Shown here piece by piece: positions 25,806 to 37,677 of a stretch of 64,000 nt of DNA. Below the pieces are notes generated by a model that saw only the letters and a list, made by a program, of their open reading frames with translations, did not search any database and was not told the origin of the DNA. The DNA is taken from positions 33,449,787 to 33,513,786 of the forward strand of contig OY987298.1 in assembly GCA_963920635.1 (NCBI GenBank), written 5' to 3'. Every line of letters begins with the position of its first letter. Within the stretch, counting starts at the first letter, position 1. The stretch is from Pseudeuparius sepicola. Its lineage: Eukaryota > Arthropoda > Insecta > Coleoptera > Anthribidae. A program made the position numbers and the translations under genes.

Positions 25806-28800
25806 CTAATTCACATATGGATATAACAATAAACCCTCACGTTTCCTTGATTCTCTGAATTTTATAAACATTTCCCCTATTAGTATAATCAAGCTTAAAA
25901 TGATTCCTATTCCTAATATCAAAAGTGCAGAAAAAAATTCTTGTAAACCCGTATTGATCTTTATAGTATTTGCATTATGTATGCATTCTGGTCTTCCGGG
26001 ATGCCAGAACTTCCTCTCTTTGTCCAGAATTCCATGTTCTGCCAATCTCTGTAAACTACAAAATTACAAAAGAAAATATTTTTAACATACTAGTCTAGTC
26101 TCGTTCTAGATACCCACCAAACATCTATCAAGTCTTTAAAAGAAGAATGTTTGACATAATTCGCATGCATCGGTTTGACGCCAAACATAGGCACTTCTCT
26201 AAGTTCACATATAGTTCTCAACGAATATCTTTCATTAATTATTGGATATGCAGTAGCCAATTCCACATGGAAAGCATAATTTCCTTTTTCCACTAGACGC
26301 AAACCATCCTCTGGAGTTAAGAATGATTCGTTTCCTCTCTGGTTTATAATTTTTTGGTAGAGATCCAATGTAGTGTTATCGGTAGCAAACTAAAATGAAA
26401 TGGTCCGAAAATTTTTGTGATATTAAAACCATTTACCTGTGCACCTTAAAATAATCCCTGTCGTATAAAATTTCCTCACATCCCACTCTTAAATTAGATT
26501 TTAGAAGATCTTGAAGAGTGTTTATTGTAGAAATAGGATTTGTTAACAAGAATGACACCAAACTTGCCGAATAAAATTGATAAACCAGAACGGCAAGGAG
26601 AAATGTAAAAATAACAGCAATGCGACCACAGACCATATCTGGAGTCGAAGTAGCTCCTACGAATTTATTTTTTTAATATAACAATATTTCGAACTTGCAC
26701 AACCTGCCTTGTTGACACAAAGCACCAACAGTACACATTAGACAATAACTCCATGTAGTCTCGACGTCCTCTTTGTGTTTCTTTCTACTTTCATATGATA
26801 GACTATATTTTAGAACAATTATGGAAGCAATTGATAATATAATAATTAATGCCCAAACAGATACAGATAAAGGTTTCACAAATATGTCTAGAGATTTAGT
26901 GGATTTTGGATTTCTAAAGATAAAGCCAGCTCTACAATAATATATGGTTATGTGAATATGTGATTTCTCAAAATGTGGTTTATAATTTACCTTAATATCC
27001 ACGTCAATCGTCCATAGGATATAACTTTGCCTCTATCCTTTTTTACAAATAACGGAGAAAGACCGAAATCGATTTTTCTTCTTTCCATAGCACCAACCAT
27101 ACCGTCCATAGTACCGTCCGATTGGAGATAACCCCAAGACTTATATGCAGTTCTGTTCATACTAAAAATATATCGTGTTTTGTAAATAAATTGAGAACTT
27201 AACACTTCAAGTTTTTTTGTAGGTATATTAAATTTGATTTTATTTGATTTTTTTACTGGAGCACTTTACTATATCATTGTAATCCATGATGCAATTTTAG
27301 AAAGGAAACAAAAACGCAACTGACAAAAAAATCAAAGTACCTAGATCGTTTTTTCTGTGTCCAAGTCAAAATCCAAGATTTTTCATTTTCTTGCTCTACA
27401 TGTCGGACACAATATTTTTCTGGAGCAAATCGTAATTTCTTACAATTCTTAGAACTCGATAATAAGTTGAGATAATATAAAGTATAAAATTTGATACAAA
27501 ATATTTGCTTTCGCCGAGGTAGCTAAGTATTTTATTCATGATTATACAGATTTTGTAAAAATGCGCATGACAAAAATGCAATGTTGTGTTGATAGTTGCG
27601 TTTATTTTATGTATCAAAACCTCGTTTTGAATGATTTTATCGCTCTATTAATACTAAAAAATTGAAGATTTAGTAACCAAAGGAGAATTATAAATACAAA
27701 TTTATTATACCTACTCCTTTCGAAATTAAAGGAGTTGTTGACATAGTGTCCACAATTTTTGTAATTACCGGAAAATATTTAGGACATAAAGTGTTAAGTC
27801 CGATTATTTCCTTAGTTTTTGACATAAAGAGACCAAGTAATAACAAGGGTGATGCATTTTTTCCCGGGGAATCCGAATCTAGCTTCAGAATTGACATACC
27901 TCAAAAAGTTAAGGTCAAAAACTATTTTTTCGAAAAAATAAAAAATATTGTTTCATTGCATTTAAGGACAAAAAATAATAGTCTGCTTATTTGTAATTTA
28001 TATATCACTCCCCGTATAACCGGATGTAAATAAATATTTTTAGAAATTGTCATTTTTCCATAGATTATTATTATAATTACGTTATCAAATATATATAATG
28101 GTTTAGAACCATAAACTATACAACCTCCGAAAAAATCCACGGGTCTTTTATTTTAGGAAATGAACAGATTAACGAAAGAAAACTATACATATATATGAAA
28201 ATGACATGCCATTATAATATTTTATTGTCTTCCATGCCGCGGCAATGACAATGTCCCCTCACGGCGTATGTGATCAGTCGCCACAGCTAACCCCCCCCCC
28301 CCCCTCCAGAAACGTTCTCGAGGAGCAAACGGAACGAAACTTTCTTATCTGGACTTGTAGGTACAGCACTGGCAGCTGATGAAGATTGTGACGTCGGGAC
28401 ATGATCGGACTCCAGCTCTGAAGAACTGTGGACTGTGGACTTGAGGCAGGTCAGCGGAAACGGACTTCTCAACCCCATTGATCTTGATGATGTATACCTT
28501 GTCATTGAGTCTTCTTACTACCTCGCGCGGTCCTGCATATGGAGGCTCTAACGGCTTTCGGATGGCACGTACACGCTTGAAGACATGCGTGCACGAATGA
28601 AGGTCCGTGAAGACAAATGGTTTACTCTTGGATAGGTTCGACGTGGAGACGGGCTTGATGGAGCGAATGAGCTGAGGAAATTAACTTGTTCAGGAAAACG
28701 ACCGGGTGCGGTCTTAGGGGGGCCATGCCCCCCCCCCCCTAATAAAATGAAATAATAATAATAAAAAAATAGATACGAATATCATTAGTAATATTATCTA

Positions 28801-31800
28801 ACCTACAGTGTCCACGGATTGAGTTCACATAAAGTGTAAATAACAAAAAAAAATTTCGAATTTGTGACAGAATTTTACTTTCAAAAAATCACCTTGGAAA
28901 TTATGAAGAAACTAATTTTCCACATCAGTAAAGTGCCCTTTTTGTAGGTTTTACGGCAAAATATTATTAAGAAAACTTGTTCAGAATGAAAAACTGAGGC
29001 CTGAGGTCTAGGCCTATATATTGTTTTTTAGCATTTTTCCGACTTTTTTTAGAAAAGTGCATTTTGTGTAGTTTTCACATCAAAATGTTATTAAGAAAAC
29101 TTGTTCACAATGAAAAACTGGATAGGTGTGAAAAATTCCAACAGCCTATATCTACTTTGATTTTTGTGCGTTTTAATTTTTTAGCAGAAAAAATCAAAGT
29201 CGACTTAGGCTTTTGAAGTTTTTCACACCTATCCAGTTTTTCATTTTCAACAAGTTTGCTTAATACAATTTTGAGGTAAAAACTACACAAAATGCACTTT
29301 TCTAAAAAAAGTGTGAAAATGGCAAAAAATCAAATTATACGCCTAGACTTTCGAAATTTCGAAAATCTACTCAGCTTTTCATTCTGAACAAGTTTCCTTA
29401 ATAACATTTTGCCGTAACACCTACAAAAAAGGCACTTTACTGAGGTGGAAAATTAGTTTCTTCATAATTTCCAAGGCAAACGTGATTTTTCGAAAGTAAA
29501 ATTATGTCATAAATTATTTTAAAACCAAGCAGGGCTGATCCCCAGAAGCTCAAATTTCAACTCGAAAATTTGTTTTTATTTACACCTTATGTGAACTCAG
29601 TCTGTGGATACACTGTATACAGTGTGGATAGAAATTGTTGAATATTGCTTAGGTATATTTCTTAAAATATTCCTCATATCAAAAACATGTTTTAATAAAA
29701 GTGTTAAAAATTTAGATCATGTTTAGCAATCTTTCGTAGCACAAAAAATGTGGTAACCGACTTAATTCTTTTAAATGGCACCACATACGTTTTTTGATGA
29801 AAATTAATTCATTGGAACTTTCTGAATACGATACAATACAATTTTAATGGGGTTGCATAAGAAAAAAATACAACAAAATTAAGTTTTCTATTATGCTATT
29901 GACAATGTTTATCAAAATAATTATTAACATCAAGTTAGCCATGCCAAAATCAGAACAATGCGGAACTGTCACTAGCTGTCAGTTGCTTGTAATTGTGTGC
30001 ATTGTTATAATACAGTAAGCATACTTTTTTACTCAATTTTCTGTGTACTTAAGTACTGAGTATGTTAACCTGTATTCTTTTCGTTTCACTTCATTCAAGC
30101 GCCATTATAATTTACTAAGTACTTAAGTGCACAGAAAATTGAGTAAAAATGTACGTTTACTGTAGCAATGCACACAATTGCAAGCAACTGACAGCTAGTG
30201 ACAGTTCCGCATTGTTCTGATTTTGGCATGGCTAACTTGATGTTAATAATTATTTTGATAAACATTGTCAATAGCATAATAGAAAACTTATTTTTTTTTT
30301 GTATTTTTTCTTATGCGACCCCATTAAAATTGTATTGTATCGTATTCAGAAAGTTCCAATGTATTAATGTTCACCAGAAAACGTATATGGTGCCATTTAA
30401 AAAAAAATAAGTCGGTTACCATGGCAACCACATTTTTTGTGCTACGAAAGATTGCATGATATTATTAAAACATGTTTTTGATATGAGAAATATTTTAAGA
30501 AATATAAGGAATATTCCACAATTTCTATCCACAATGTATAAACAACGCATACATGCAAAAAAATTTGTTTACATAATTTTTATTTAAAATATGTATTTTT
30601 TCCTGCTCCCTCCCCCGTAAGTTCACTTTACATGCTCGCCAATAGGTCCGAAAGCGAAAGTGAAATGTTCGAGGTGCCCTGTTGCTAGATACAAAAAGTG
30701 GTCGCTAGGTACAAAAAGTATTGCCTAGCAAACATGCAACGATTATGCTGCAGGATCTTTAAACCATTAATAAAATATAAGTAGCAACTTGAAACTGGCG
30801 TCAAATTTAATATTTTCACATCGATTGTTAATTATAAACTGGTTTTGATCAAAAATAATACGAATTATGTCAAAGAAAAATTTAAAAAAATGGTTATATC
30901 TTTTAGTGGCAAATAATGTGGCTACGTAGAAAAGTCAAACAGCAGTCACCGTACCGCTGGGTTAAAAGCGTCAGGATAGTAATCCGTAGGTCACGGGTTC
31001 GAGTCCCACACAAAAGTCATTTCTTTTTTATTTTTTATTATTATCGCTGCATATTCTACTTCTTATATTTATTACTGATTTTAATTTTTAGTAATTGAGT
31101 AATGGTTATTTGAATATTATTACTCATAATCTACTCCATAGCGTTTAATTAAAATTACCTATATCTTCTTTATAATAGGAAGTTGTCGGAAGCAGAAAAA
31201 ATATAATACATTGCACGATGCGTAAGCTCTTTTTTGGCCTCGGAGGTTTTCAAGGACCGAGGCGTTGCCTCGTTGTCCTCAAACAACCACCTCGGCCAAA
31301 AAAGTGGACTTACGCATCTTGCAATGTAAATAACTATTTTATTTTTGTTATTTTTGTGAGGAGTATATTTTTTGTGATATCGCTTTATTGAAGTTTTATT
31401 GTTATAGTAGGTACTTAAAAACCGCCTAAAGGAGTACATTTATCCAGGTATGCCCCCCCTTCGCAAATGGAGATGACCGCTCCTGAAAACGACTGGATCC
31501 GCCGATGAACGATAAAAAATTCGCCGGGGGCAGATCGAGAAGAACAGTGGGCGAGCATTCTGGCCACTGTGTGCGTCGGTCGCACATTATCGCAGTCTTC
31601 AATGTTCGATGGAAACGCTCAATGGTCTGAGGATGGTAGAGTGTAGTTCTGATTTGCTTCGTGCCAACAAGACGTGAGAATGATAAGATTAGCGATTCGA
31701 AACGTGTACTTTGATCTCAAGTGAGAGTTAGCGGTGTGCCAAATTTTGCTGCCCAATGGTTGTCAATGCTGTGGCAACAGTGCTGGCTTGAATATTCTTT

Positions 31801-34800
31801 AGGGGAACGTGCCAAATTCAGCCTTGACCGCGGTCAATCTTTGGCCGTCGAGGGCGTTCAGGTAGTAGTGGCCATGTGTTGACGATGTGATGCTGCACAA
31901 TGGTATTGTTCAAGGTCGCTGGTCTTAAGCTAGGCGTGGTGATAACTTTGAAGTCGAGGTGCTCGATCAGGGGCACGCTGTGAATGGCAGCTCTGCCAAT
32001 CTCTCCTTGCGCAGAGAGTGTCAGCGGATAGCGGATCTAAAAGCGGCGGCCCTTGATGTCGACCAGGAGACCAGAGTGGGCCAAAAAATTGGCGCCTAGT
32101 ATACCCCGATTACTGTAAGAAGTCCCGATTTTGTCAGATGACATTCTCCACAAAATCCCTAGAAATTTTTTGTTAACCATGGGTATAACATTGGTATATG
32201 TGTCTCAACTAGTTAATGACGTCACTCATTGATTTATGATGTGAAAAGATACACAAGTGATACGAAAAAAAGAACATAATAAAATAAAAACCCTATTGCA
32301 ATTGCGATTATACGGCTACAAATAAAAATAACTATGACTCCAACTCATTTTAATAATAATTTCAAACGTCATGAAAACACTTTCATTTTGGTATTTTGGT
32401 ATAATCGCCTACTTGCGACAGAGTCTATGGCGCGTACTCAGGCAAATTTTATTTCGGGGTTGTGAAAGTGACAGTGAAGGTTTTCCGGATCGTTCAAAAG
32501 GGTTCAAACATTGGGCAGTGAAAATATTCCCGGGTTTTGTACGTTTCGTGAGTTTTACCGTTATCTGTGTTGTTCTTGTTCGTGTTATTAGTAGTAATTC
32601 ATTGTGCAAATGGGCTCGTTACTGACCTGCACTTATGACCCGGTTGCATTTTTTGCTGCATTGATGCCAACTTAGGTTGCCGAAATTACCAATTGACAGT
32701 CCCAGTGAGGACTTCTTAAAATAATTTTACTATAGGGCTGTTGACCGTAGGTGGCGATCGGCGATGTAATTTGCCACGTATAGTTTGAGCCATTGAGGAA
32801 ATATATTCTTCTGGAAAATAATAAGAGGCAGGATTGATGTTTGTCCTTAACTTTTCGAGAACAATGTCGAGAACAATGTCAATGTCAATTCTGAAGCTAA
32901 ATTCGGATTTGCCGGAAACAACGCAACACCCTGATTTATAGTTGGTATTTTTCAAAAAATAAAATAATCGGACTTAAAACTTTATTTGAGGCTCCTTCTA
33001 CATACGCGCCATCTGTTGAGGACTAGAACTATCAAAAGCTAGGAAAAACACTACTTTCAAGGTCGTAGTACCTAATATGGTGTATATCTGGTAGGAAACG
33101 ACTTCCCAAATTTCTTTTGGCTAGCAATGTAAAGATTACAATATGTTTACGAATAAAACAGAAGTACCTATAATATCTAAATCCTTCTCAATTTCGTGTT
33201 TCATACCTAAAATTGTAATAACGTGAACAGTAATCAACAAGTCTTGAATGAAATCTATTAAACGTATTGATTTCAGGATTTTTGTCACTCTCAAGATACT
33301 CATCAAAATCACCTTCGTATGGTTCTGGTAGCTGAAGAGCAAAATATGCATACTCGTATAACATATATCATCAATATATACTCACTACAATCACAGTTTT
33401 AAATTTTATCCCAGTAAAATTCTTCTTGGCCCAATATTTACTTCTTGGATCTCTTGGTGGAAAACCCTTTTGCATATTGTAAATCCCTAAAAAAGTTTTC
33501 TTCAAGGTGCCCCCGCGTTGTGAAGCTGGATTGTATAAATCTTCAACAATATAATTTTCTGAATTTTCCTTAGAAGAGACGTTGCTAGGATAAAGCACAT
33601 TTATGTTAGCATCAATATTTATTTCCACTCCTTCAAAAATATCAAAATATCTTGCGTTTGCAGTTAATACCAACCAGTAGTGTTTAGAGTCAAATACCCT
33701 ATATTTACCGCACTAAAAGTAATAAATTGGGATCGTGGAACCTGGACTGACACTATATTAAAGACTTGTGCAATGTGCATAGCGCTGTTTCAAGTGATCG
33801 GCCACTGGCGCCACATGAAAAAATCGACGGTAAAGTTTAATGCTAAAAACATCATCTTTTATCAAATAAAAACATGCAATTGTGTCTATTGCAACGAATG
33901 TAATATCCAAAATAAAATAAAATACTTGTTTGTTGTGTCCCTTTAATTTGACAAGTTTACGTGGCATATTTCCATAAATTTCCTTAAGAAAAGCTGGTCT
34001 AAAACGCAAGCGAGAGCATTTTGGTACCCTTTGGTTTGAAATAAATCCTTAGCTAGTTGTAGTGTAAGTAAATTAAGGTATAGAACGCATTAGATTTTTC
34101 AGTTTCTTCATTATACAGGGTGAGTCACATCTAAAGGCAGAGCCGAAAACACAAGGTAGAACTCGCTAAAATAAGCACATATGCTTAATAAACATTATCC
34201 TAAAAAAAGCTTGGTTCTCCATATACAGCGTGTTGAAAGTTTTCCAAAAATAACATATTTTTTTAATTTCTTTCGATCCCATTTAGGAATTCCAACCAAA
34301 TTTGGTACACATTATACACTGGACGGTTGCCATTTTGTGGAATAATTTGACCCCGTTCCGATCACCAGCGGCGTAGGTACAAATAGTTACTGTAAATAAT
34401 TGTAGAAAAAAAGTAGTACGGCCCTGTGCAAAACTAAAAATTTTTTATGGATAGCCCATTTAATTTGGAACAAAAAGTGCCTCTTGGTATTTTTTTTATT
34501 TCTGGTTCAGTTTCTTCGTAATTTCGGATTTTTTAAACTAGTGTCAAGGTGATTATGATGAATTAAAAAATATTTGGAAAAATTTCAACACTCTGTATAT
34601 GGAGAACCAAGCGTTTTTGAGCTAATGTTTATTAAGCATATGTGCTTATTTTAGCGAATTCTACCTTGTGTTTTCGGCTCTGCCTTTAGATGTGACTCAC
34701 CCTGTATATAGTGGACCATTATATGTTACAAAATGAAAATACTCTTCCAAAATATAATATCTAGAATTCTCGCTTCTTCAACTAGTTGATCAGATCATCC

Positions 34801-37677
34801 TGTAATTCCAAAATATTGTTTATTCTTCTGCAATTCACGTAATGGTCTGTGCATAAGATTTCCTTCATGTGCATGGCAATTTCATGTTATCACAAACAAA
34901 TCTAGGTACCTACCTATACCACCTATATTAACTTTGTTAATATGACAAAACTCCGAAATACTGACGGCAAAGACAATTCAATACCGTAAAAAGAATGCAA
35001 ATCCTAATAGAGTAATGGATATTTAAAGGATGGACCATTCTAAACATCAGAAACTGACTATAACCACAGAATACCCCCTTATAAATAAGTCGTCATTTTT
35101 TTCGTACCCTATAGCGCCACTTCAGATCGCAAACAACAATGAAATTAGGACATCATGCTTGCTCGGGCCTTTAATACAGTGTTGGACGTTGGTCTAGATA
35201 TAACTTACTCTCCTCAAAAAGTGGTTTGTCTTAAGACAATCCCCATCGACGATAACTGCACTTCTAGAATGTTTGGAAAACAGAGTGTCTAATATGTTGA
35301 TGTACTTAAAATTGCAGACTGACAACATAATGACTTCTGTATTCAAAGCTTTCGCCAACCTCACCTCATCTGTAATGAGATTGTTTACTAAAAGTGGACT
35401 TCTAATTAAAAATTTTACATTTCATTTCGAAATGCCTAATCCAAGCAGAAAAAGTGCGTTACGAGGAGACAGATTAACATAAGATCGTCATTAAAAAAAT
35501 GATATTGTAGTAAAAATTAAGGGGAATTCGATGGTGTACTCGTATTCCTGAGTATTTAGTTTTTTGAAATAACTTCTGGTTATAGCGGAAATGAAAGTGA
35601 TTTTCTCTATTTTACAACTTACACATTCCATTTAACAACTATAGGTTTCCTTTTTTAATTCTGATTCCAACGATATATAATTTAACCTATTTATCTCCAA
35701 CCGTTTCCGAGATATTTATCAGAGAAGCTCTATTAAACTAGATACATGGTCTCTTGGTCAGTGTTTTATGTTCTATCCGAGAAGGCCAAACAATAAAACC
35801 AAATTTATGACAATCAAGTCAGCCATGATAATAAAACTAACAATCAAGTAGGCTGTATACCTAAGTGCAATATTTTTATTTACCTGTCAAATTATCCTTA
35901 AAATTTTGTTACTGAAGCTGTTACTAGTAACAGTTTTAAAAAATGTTTTTGAAAAAAGAATGCTGTGATATTTTAAAGGTCTTTATCAAACATGATAAAA
36001 GACACGTAGAAACTTTGAGGGAGTTTTCTCGCAAATATCCAAAAAGAAAAATGTTTCGAGTGCTTCATTTATATGTAAGCTGTATCGAAGATTAAGATCT
36101 ACAGGAAGTGTGATTAGCAAGAGAAAAATTGTGTTTAGAATTAGTGAGGACGAGAAAGAACGAATTTTAAATTATTTCAGAAGAAATAACGAAAAAGCAC
36201 AGAGAGATGCAGCGAGAGATTTATTTAAACTATAACTAGTAACAGCTTCAGCAACAAAATTTTAGACTAATCTGACTGGTAAATAGAAATATTGAATTAA
36301 CAGACAACTTGATTGTCAGTTTTATTATCATGGCTGACTTTATTTGTCATAAATTTGGTGTTAATGTTTGGCCTACTCGGATCGAACATCAGACTCTGTC
36401 CATGAGACAATGTATCTAGTTTAATGGAGCTTCTCTGATAAATATCTATGAAACGGTTGGAGATAAATACGTTAAATTATATATCGTTGGAATCAGAATT
36501 AAAAAAGGAATCTTAAACGGAATGTTTAAGTTTTAAAATAGAGAAAATCGCTTTCATTTCCGCTATAACCAGAAGTTATTTCAAAAAACTAAATACTCAA
36601 GAATACTACTTGAAGGTTCTCTAATGGTTGTGTAGGTAAAAAATTATTTTTTATTATTTTGCAAAAAATGTTTTTTCGCTATAACTTTTTTACCGACCCC
36701 CGAATGCAAAATCCGAATACACCATCGAATTCCTCTTAATTTTCACTACAATATCATTTGTTAATGACGATTTTATGTTAACCTGCCTCCTCGCAACACA
36801 ATTTTTGAGCTTGGATGGGCCACTCTGTATACTGAACTCCAAACTAGGAGTACCCCAGAAGCAACTAAATGCTTGTGCGGGGAAGGGGGGCAATTAGTAT
36901 TATTTTGTATTCGTTGCCATTTGCCCAAATAAATTATTTTCCACCATTTCTAAGGAGTCACCATATACATATACGGTGATTCACATTGTATATTTAGAAT
37001 CTCAATGCTTGCAAGATCTCTACCAATAAAATTGTTTTGCAATACATGTACACTTTTTATACAAAGTCTACGTTTCCAAGTCAAAGTTTTTAATAAAGTA
37101 TTAAATGTTGTTTCTTTTTTTTTGTTATTATTGTAAACCTGATTAAATACAACAACTCGTGAAATAATTGTAAAAAAAATTCCTGAAAGTGTAGTATAGA
37201 TACGAGAAAATGCCCAGATTAGTTTTTTGTTGAAAATTAATTGCTGTATCAGAAAATATATGAATTTATGATATACAGGGACCTAACCTTTTTCCTTGCA
37301 AAAATTTTGTCTAAATACTCGTACTTCCGCCACTGGTCGGGTTGGAAAGTTGAAATTAACAAATTTATGCTACTTTGTGCAAGCATCTTGTCTGTCAAAT
37401 TTAGTTAAAGTATCTCAACCGATTCAAAAGTAAACAGATCAAATAGGTGGGTATAATTTTTTTTTAATTTTGATTTCGCGGCTGTTAGTCCTGAGTATAA
37501 AAAGTTAGTCACCTTGTATAATAAGCATTACTTACCTGTTTTATTATAACAAGTAACGACGTTAGCTTGCATCAATCTCCTCTCTCTCAAAAACGACTTT
37601 ATTATCTCACTGTCCATGAAGGCATAGCCGGAGCATGCAAGTCGAACTACAGCAAAAACAAGTAGGCTAGTTTTCAT
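25806..37677 (-). CDS. Ir75: Ionotropic receptor A, IR75-type (complete, 9 exons, 627 aa)
   Basis: Exons on the minus strand: 37536-37677, 35209-35369, 33386-33712, 33207-33331, 26991-27161, 26708-26931, 26445-26656, 26118-26389 and 25806-26055 (stop included). Phases join without a break to 628 codons. Features in order: signal peptide (MKTSLLVFAVVRLACSGYAF); divergent N-terminal domain with DLYNPASQRGG; ligand-binding S1 with SWGYLQSDGTMDGMVGA and KKDRGKVISY; M1 about residues 331-352; pore loop ending GALCQQG near 384; M2 with YQFYSASLVSF about 395-421; S2; M3 about 585-608. Variant iGluRs of this kind form odorant-gated cation channels in sensory dendrites, and the IR75 clade commonly detects acids and amines. 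Exon 6 to 7 requires a GC donor (CAAG|GCAGGT) with a 51-bp intron. Exon 7 ends at the weak donor AAG|GTGCAC, with a better-looking CACAG|GTAAAT 8 nt on that would shift the frame. Start chosen from the signal peptide. Confidence 0.9.
28280..28690 (-). pseudogene. Gypsy-type retrotransposon fragment: integrase C-terminal part
   Basis: The minus-strand translation contains VFKRVRAIRKPLEPPYAGP followed by VYIIKINGVEKSVSADLP, the usual C-terminal end of Ty3/gypsy integrases. The distal part is frame-shifted and the frame runs into a poly-C tract. It is the outer piece of the same retroelement whose protease/RT and integrase core lie at 31500-32110. Degenerate; no LTR identified. Confidence 0.7.
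28804..29617. mobile_element. Palindromic element 1 of a back-to-back pair
   Basis: The ends TACAGTGTCCACGGA and TGTGGATACACTGTA are inverted. Arms run nearly to a centre around 29190. Motifs such as AGTTTTTCATTCTGAACAAG appear in inverse orientation in the two arms. Fragments of the same family occur at 54540-54730 and 61550-61680. No coding sequence. Confidence 0.8.
29618..30539. mobile_element. Palindromic element 2 of a back-to-back pair
   Basis: The left end TACAGTGTGGATAGAAATTG is mirrored by CAATTTCTATCCACAATGTA at 30520-30539. Arms of about 440 bp flank a centre near 30090, and both arms carry ATGCCAAAATCAGAACAATG or its complement. It abuts element 1 with no spacer. No coding sequence. 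Confidence 0.8.
30945..31016 (+). repeat. tRNA-like sequence with B box, probable SINE head relic
   Basis: GGGTTCGAGTCCC at 30997-31009 matches the RNA polymerase III B box and T-arm loop, and a D-arm-like CGCTGGGTTAAAAGCG lies 33 bp before it. Acceptor-stem pairing is poor, so I do not call a functional tRNA. Confidence 0.35.
31205..31330. repeat. Stable 125-bp hairpin
   Basis: TACATTGCACGATGCGTAAG pairs with CTTACGCATCTTGCAATGTA, and further in TTTTTTGGCC with GGCCAAAAAA. The loop is a second hairpin built on CGAGGCGTTGCCTCG. A miniature palindromic element in receptor A intron 4. Confidence 0.65.
31500..32110 (-). pseudogene. Gypsy-type fragments: protease end, RT start, integrase core
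   Basis: Minus strand in order: GANFLAHSGLLVDIKGRR (32040-32100), typical of the end of a Ty3/gypsy protease; TIVQHHIVNTWP (near 31880), the segment before the reverse transcriptase; then, after loss of the RT body, integrase-core remnants including TTLYHPQTIERFHRTLK (near 31600) and WPECSPTVLLDL (near 31530). The palindrome nest at 28741-31440 sits between this and the integrase C-terminus at 28690. Stops and shifts throughout. Confidence 0.7.
33725..33990 (-). repeat. Dispersed repeat shared with 21190-21370
   Basis: The minus strand reads TTTATTTTGGATATTACATT and later TTGCACAAGTCTTTAATATA, closely matching the plus strand near 21198 and 21338. It ends about 12 bp from the acceptor of receptor A exon 3. 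Confidence 0.55.
34114..34706. mobile_element. TACAGGGTG MITE in receptor A intron 2
   Basis: The left end TACAGGGTGAGTCACATCTA is mirrored by TAGATGTGACTCACCCTGTA at 34687-34706. The TIRs continue for about 120 bp, to TATGGAGAACCAAG. No coding sequence. TA dinucleotides flank both ends. Confidence 0.85.
34790..35200 (-). repeat. Inverted copy of the 17.5-21.1 kb family
   Basis: CTGCAATTCACGTAATGGTC (34830) is the complement of the GACCATTACGAGAATTGCAG block at 18270. Complements of GCGAACTGGAG and of the CATGATGTCATAATTTCATT block follow near 35125. The repeat runs to within about 10 bp of the donor of receptor A exon 2. Confidence 0.6.
35425..36830. mobile_element. 1.4 kb palindromic element with transposase-like loop
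   Basis: Arms of about 500 bp: 35433-35935 and 36225-36810. The right end reads CCATCCAAGC complement followed by CACTCTGTA; the left end is more diverged. Both arms carry GTTAACATAA and GATATTGTAGT in inverse order and close on ACTAGTAACAG at the loop. The loop (35936-36235) encodes a helix-turn-helix-like fragment described separately. It lies in receptor A intron 1, about 55 bp from exon 2. Confidence 0.8.
35955..36235 (+). pseudogene. Transposase N-terminal (helix-turn-helix, DUF4817-like) fragment
   Basis: Two plus-strand blocks in adjacent frames: VETLREFSRKYPKRKMFRV then, after a shift, LYRRLRSTGSVISKRKI followed by SEDEKERILNYFRRNNEKAQ, ending at a stop. The pattern, a first helix pair with KYP then LRxTGSV and a basic stretch, resembles the N-terminal DNA-binding part of insect mariner/Tc-related transposases. 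There is no catalytic domain. Sited exactly in the palindrome loop. Confidence 0.5.

Larger units (their letters stand above)
27700..32990. mobile_element. Inverted flanks around a transposon nest in receptor A intron 4
   Basis: The blocks TTAAGTCCGATTATTTCC (27797) and AATCTAGCTTCAGAATTGAC (27876) are mirrored by GTCAATTCTGAAGCTAAATT (32884) and AAATAATCGGACTTAA (32961). Order and spacing are conserved, so the two 110-bp blocks form an inverted pair about 5.2 kb apart. They could be the ends of one large element or two copies of one family. The nest between them includes gypsy-type fragments and two palindromes. Confidence 0.45.

Noticed and set aside
30945..31016. Possible functional tRNA gene
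   Set aside because: The B box and a D-arm-like stem are present but the acceptor and anticodon stems pair poorly, so it fits a SINE relic better.
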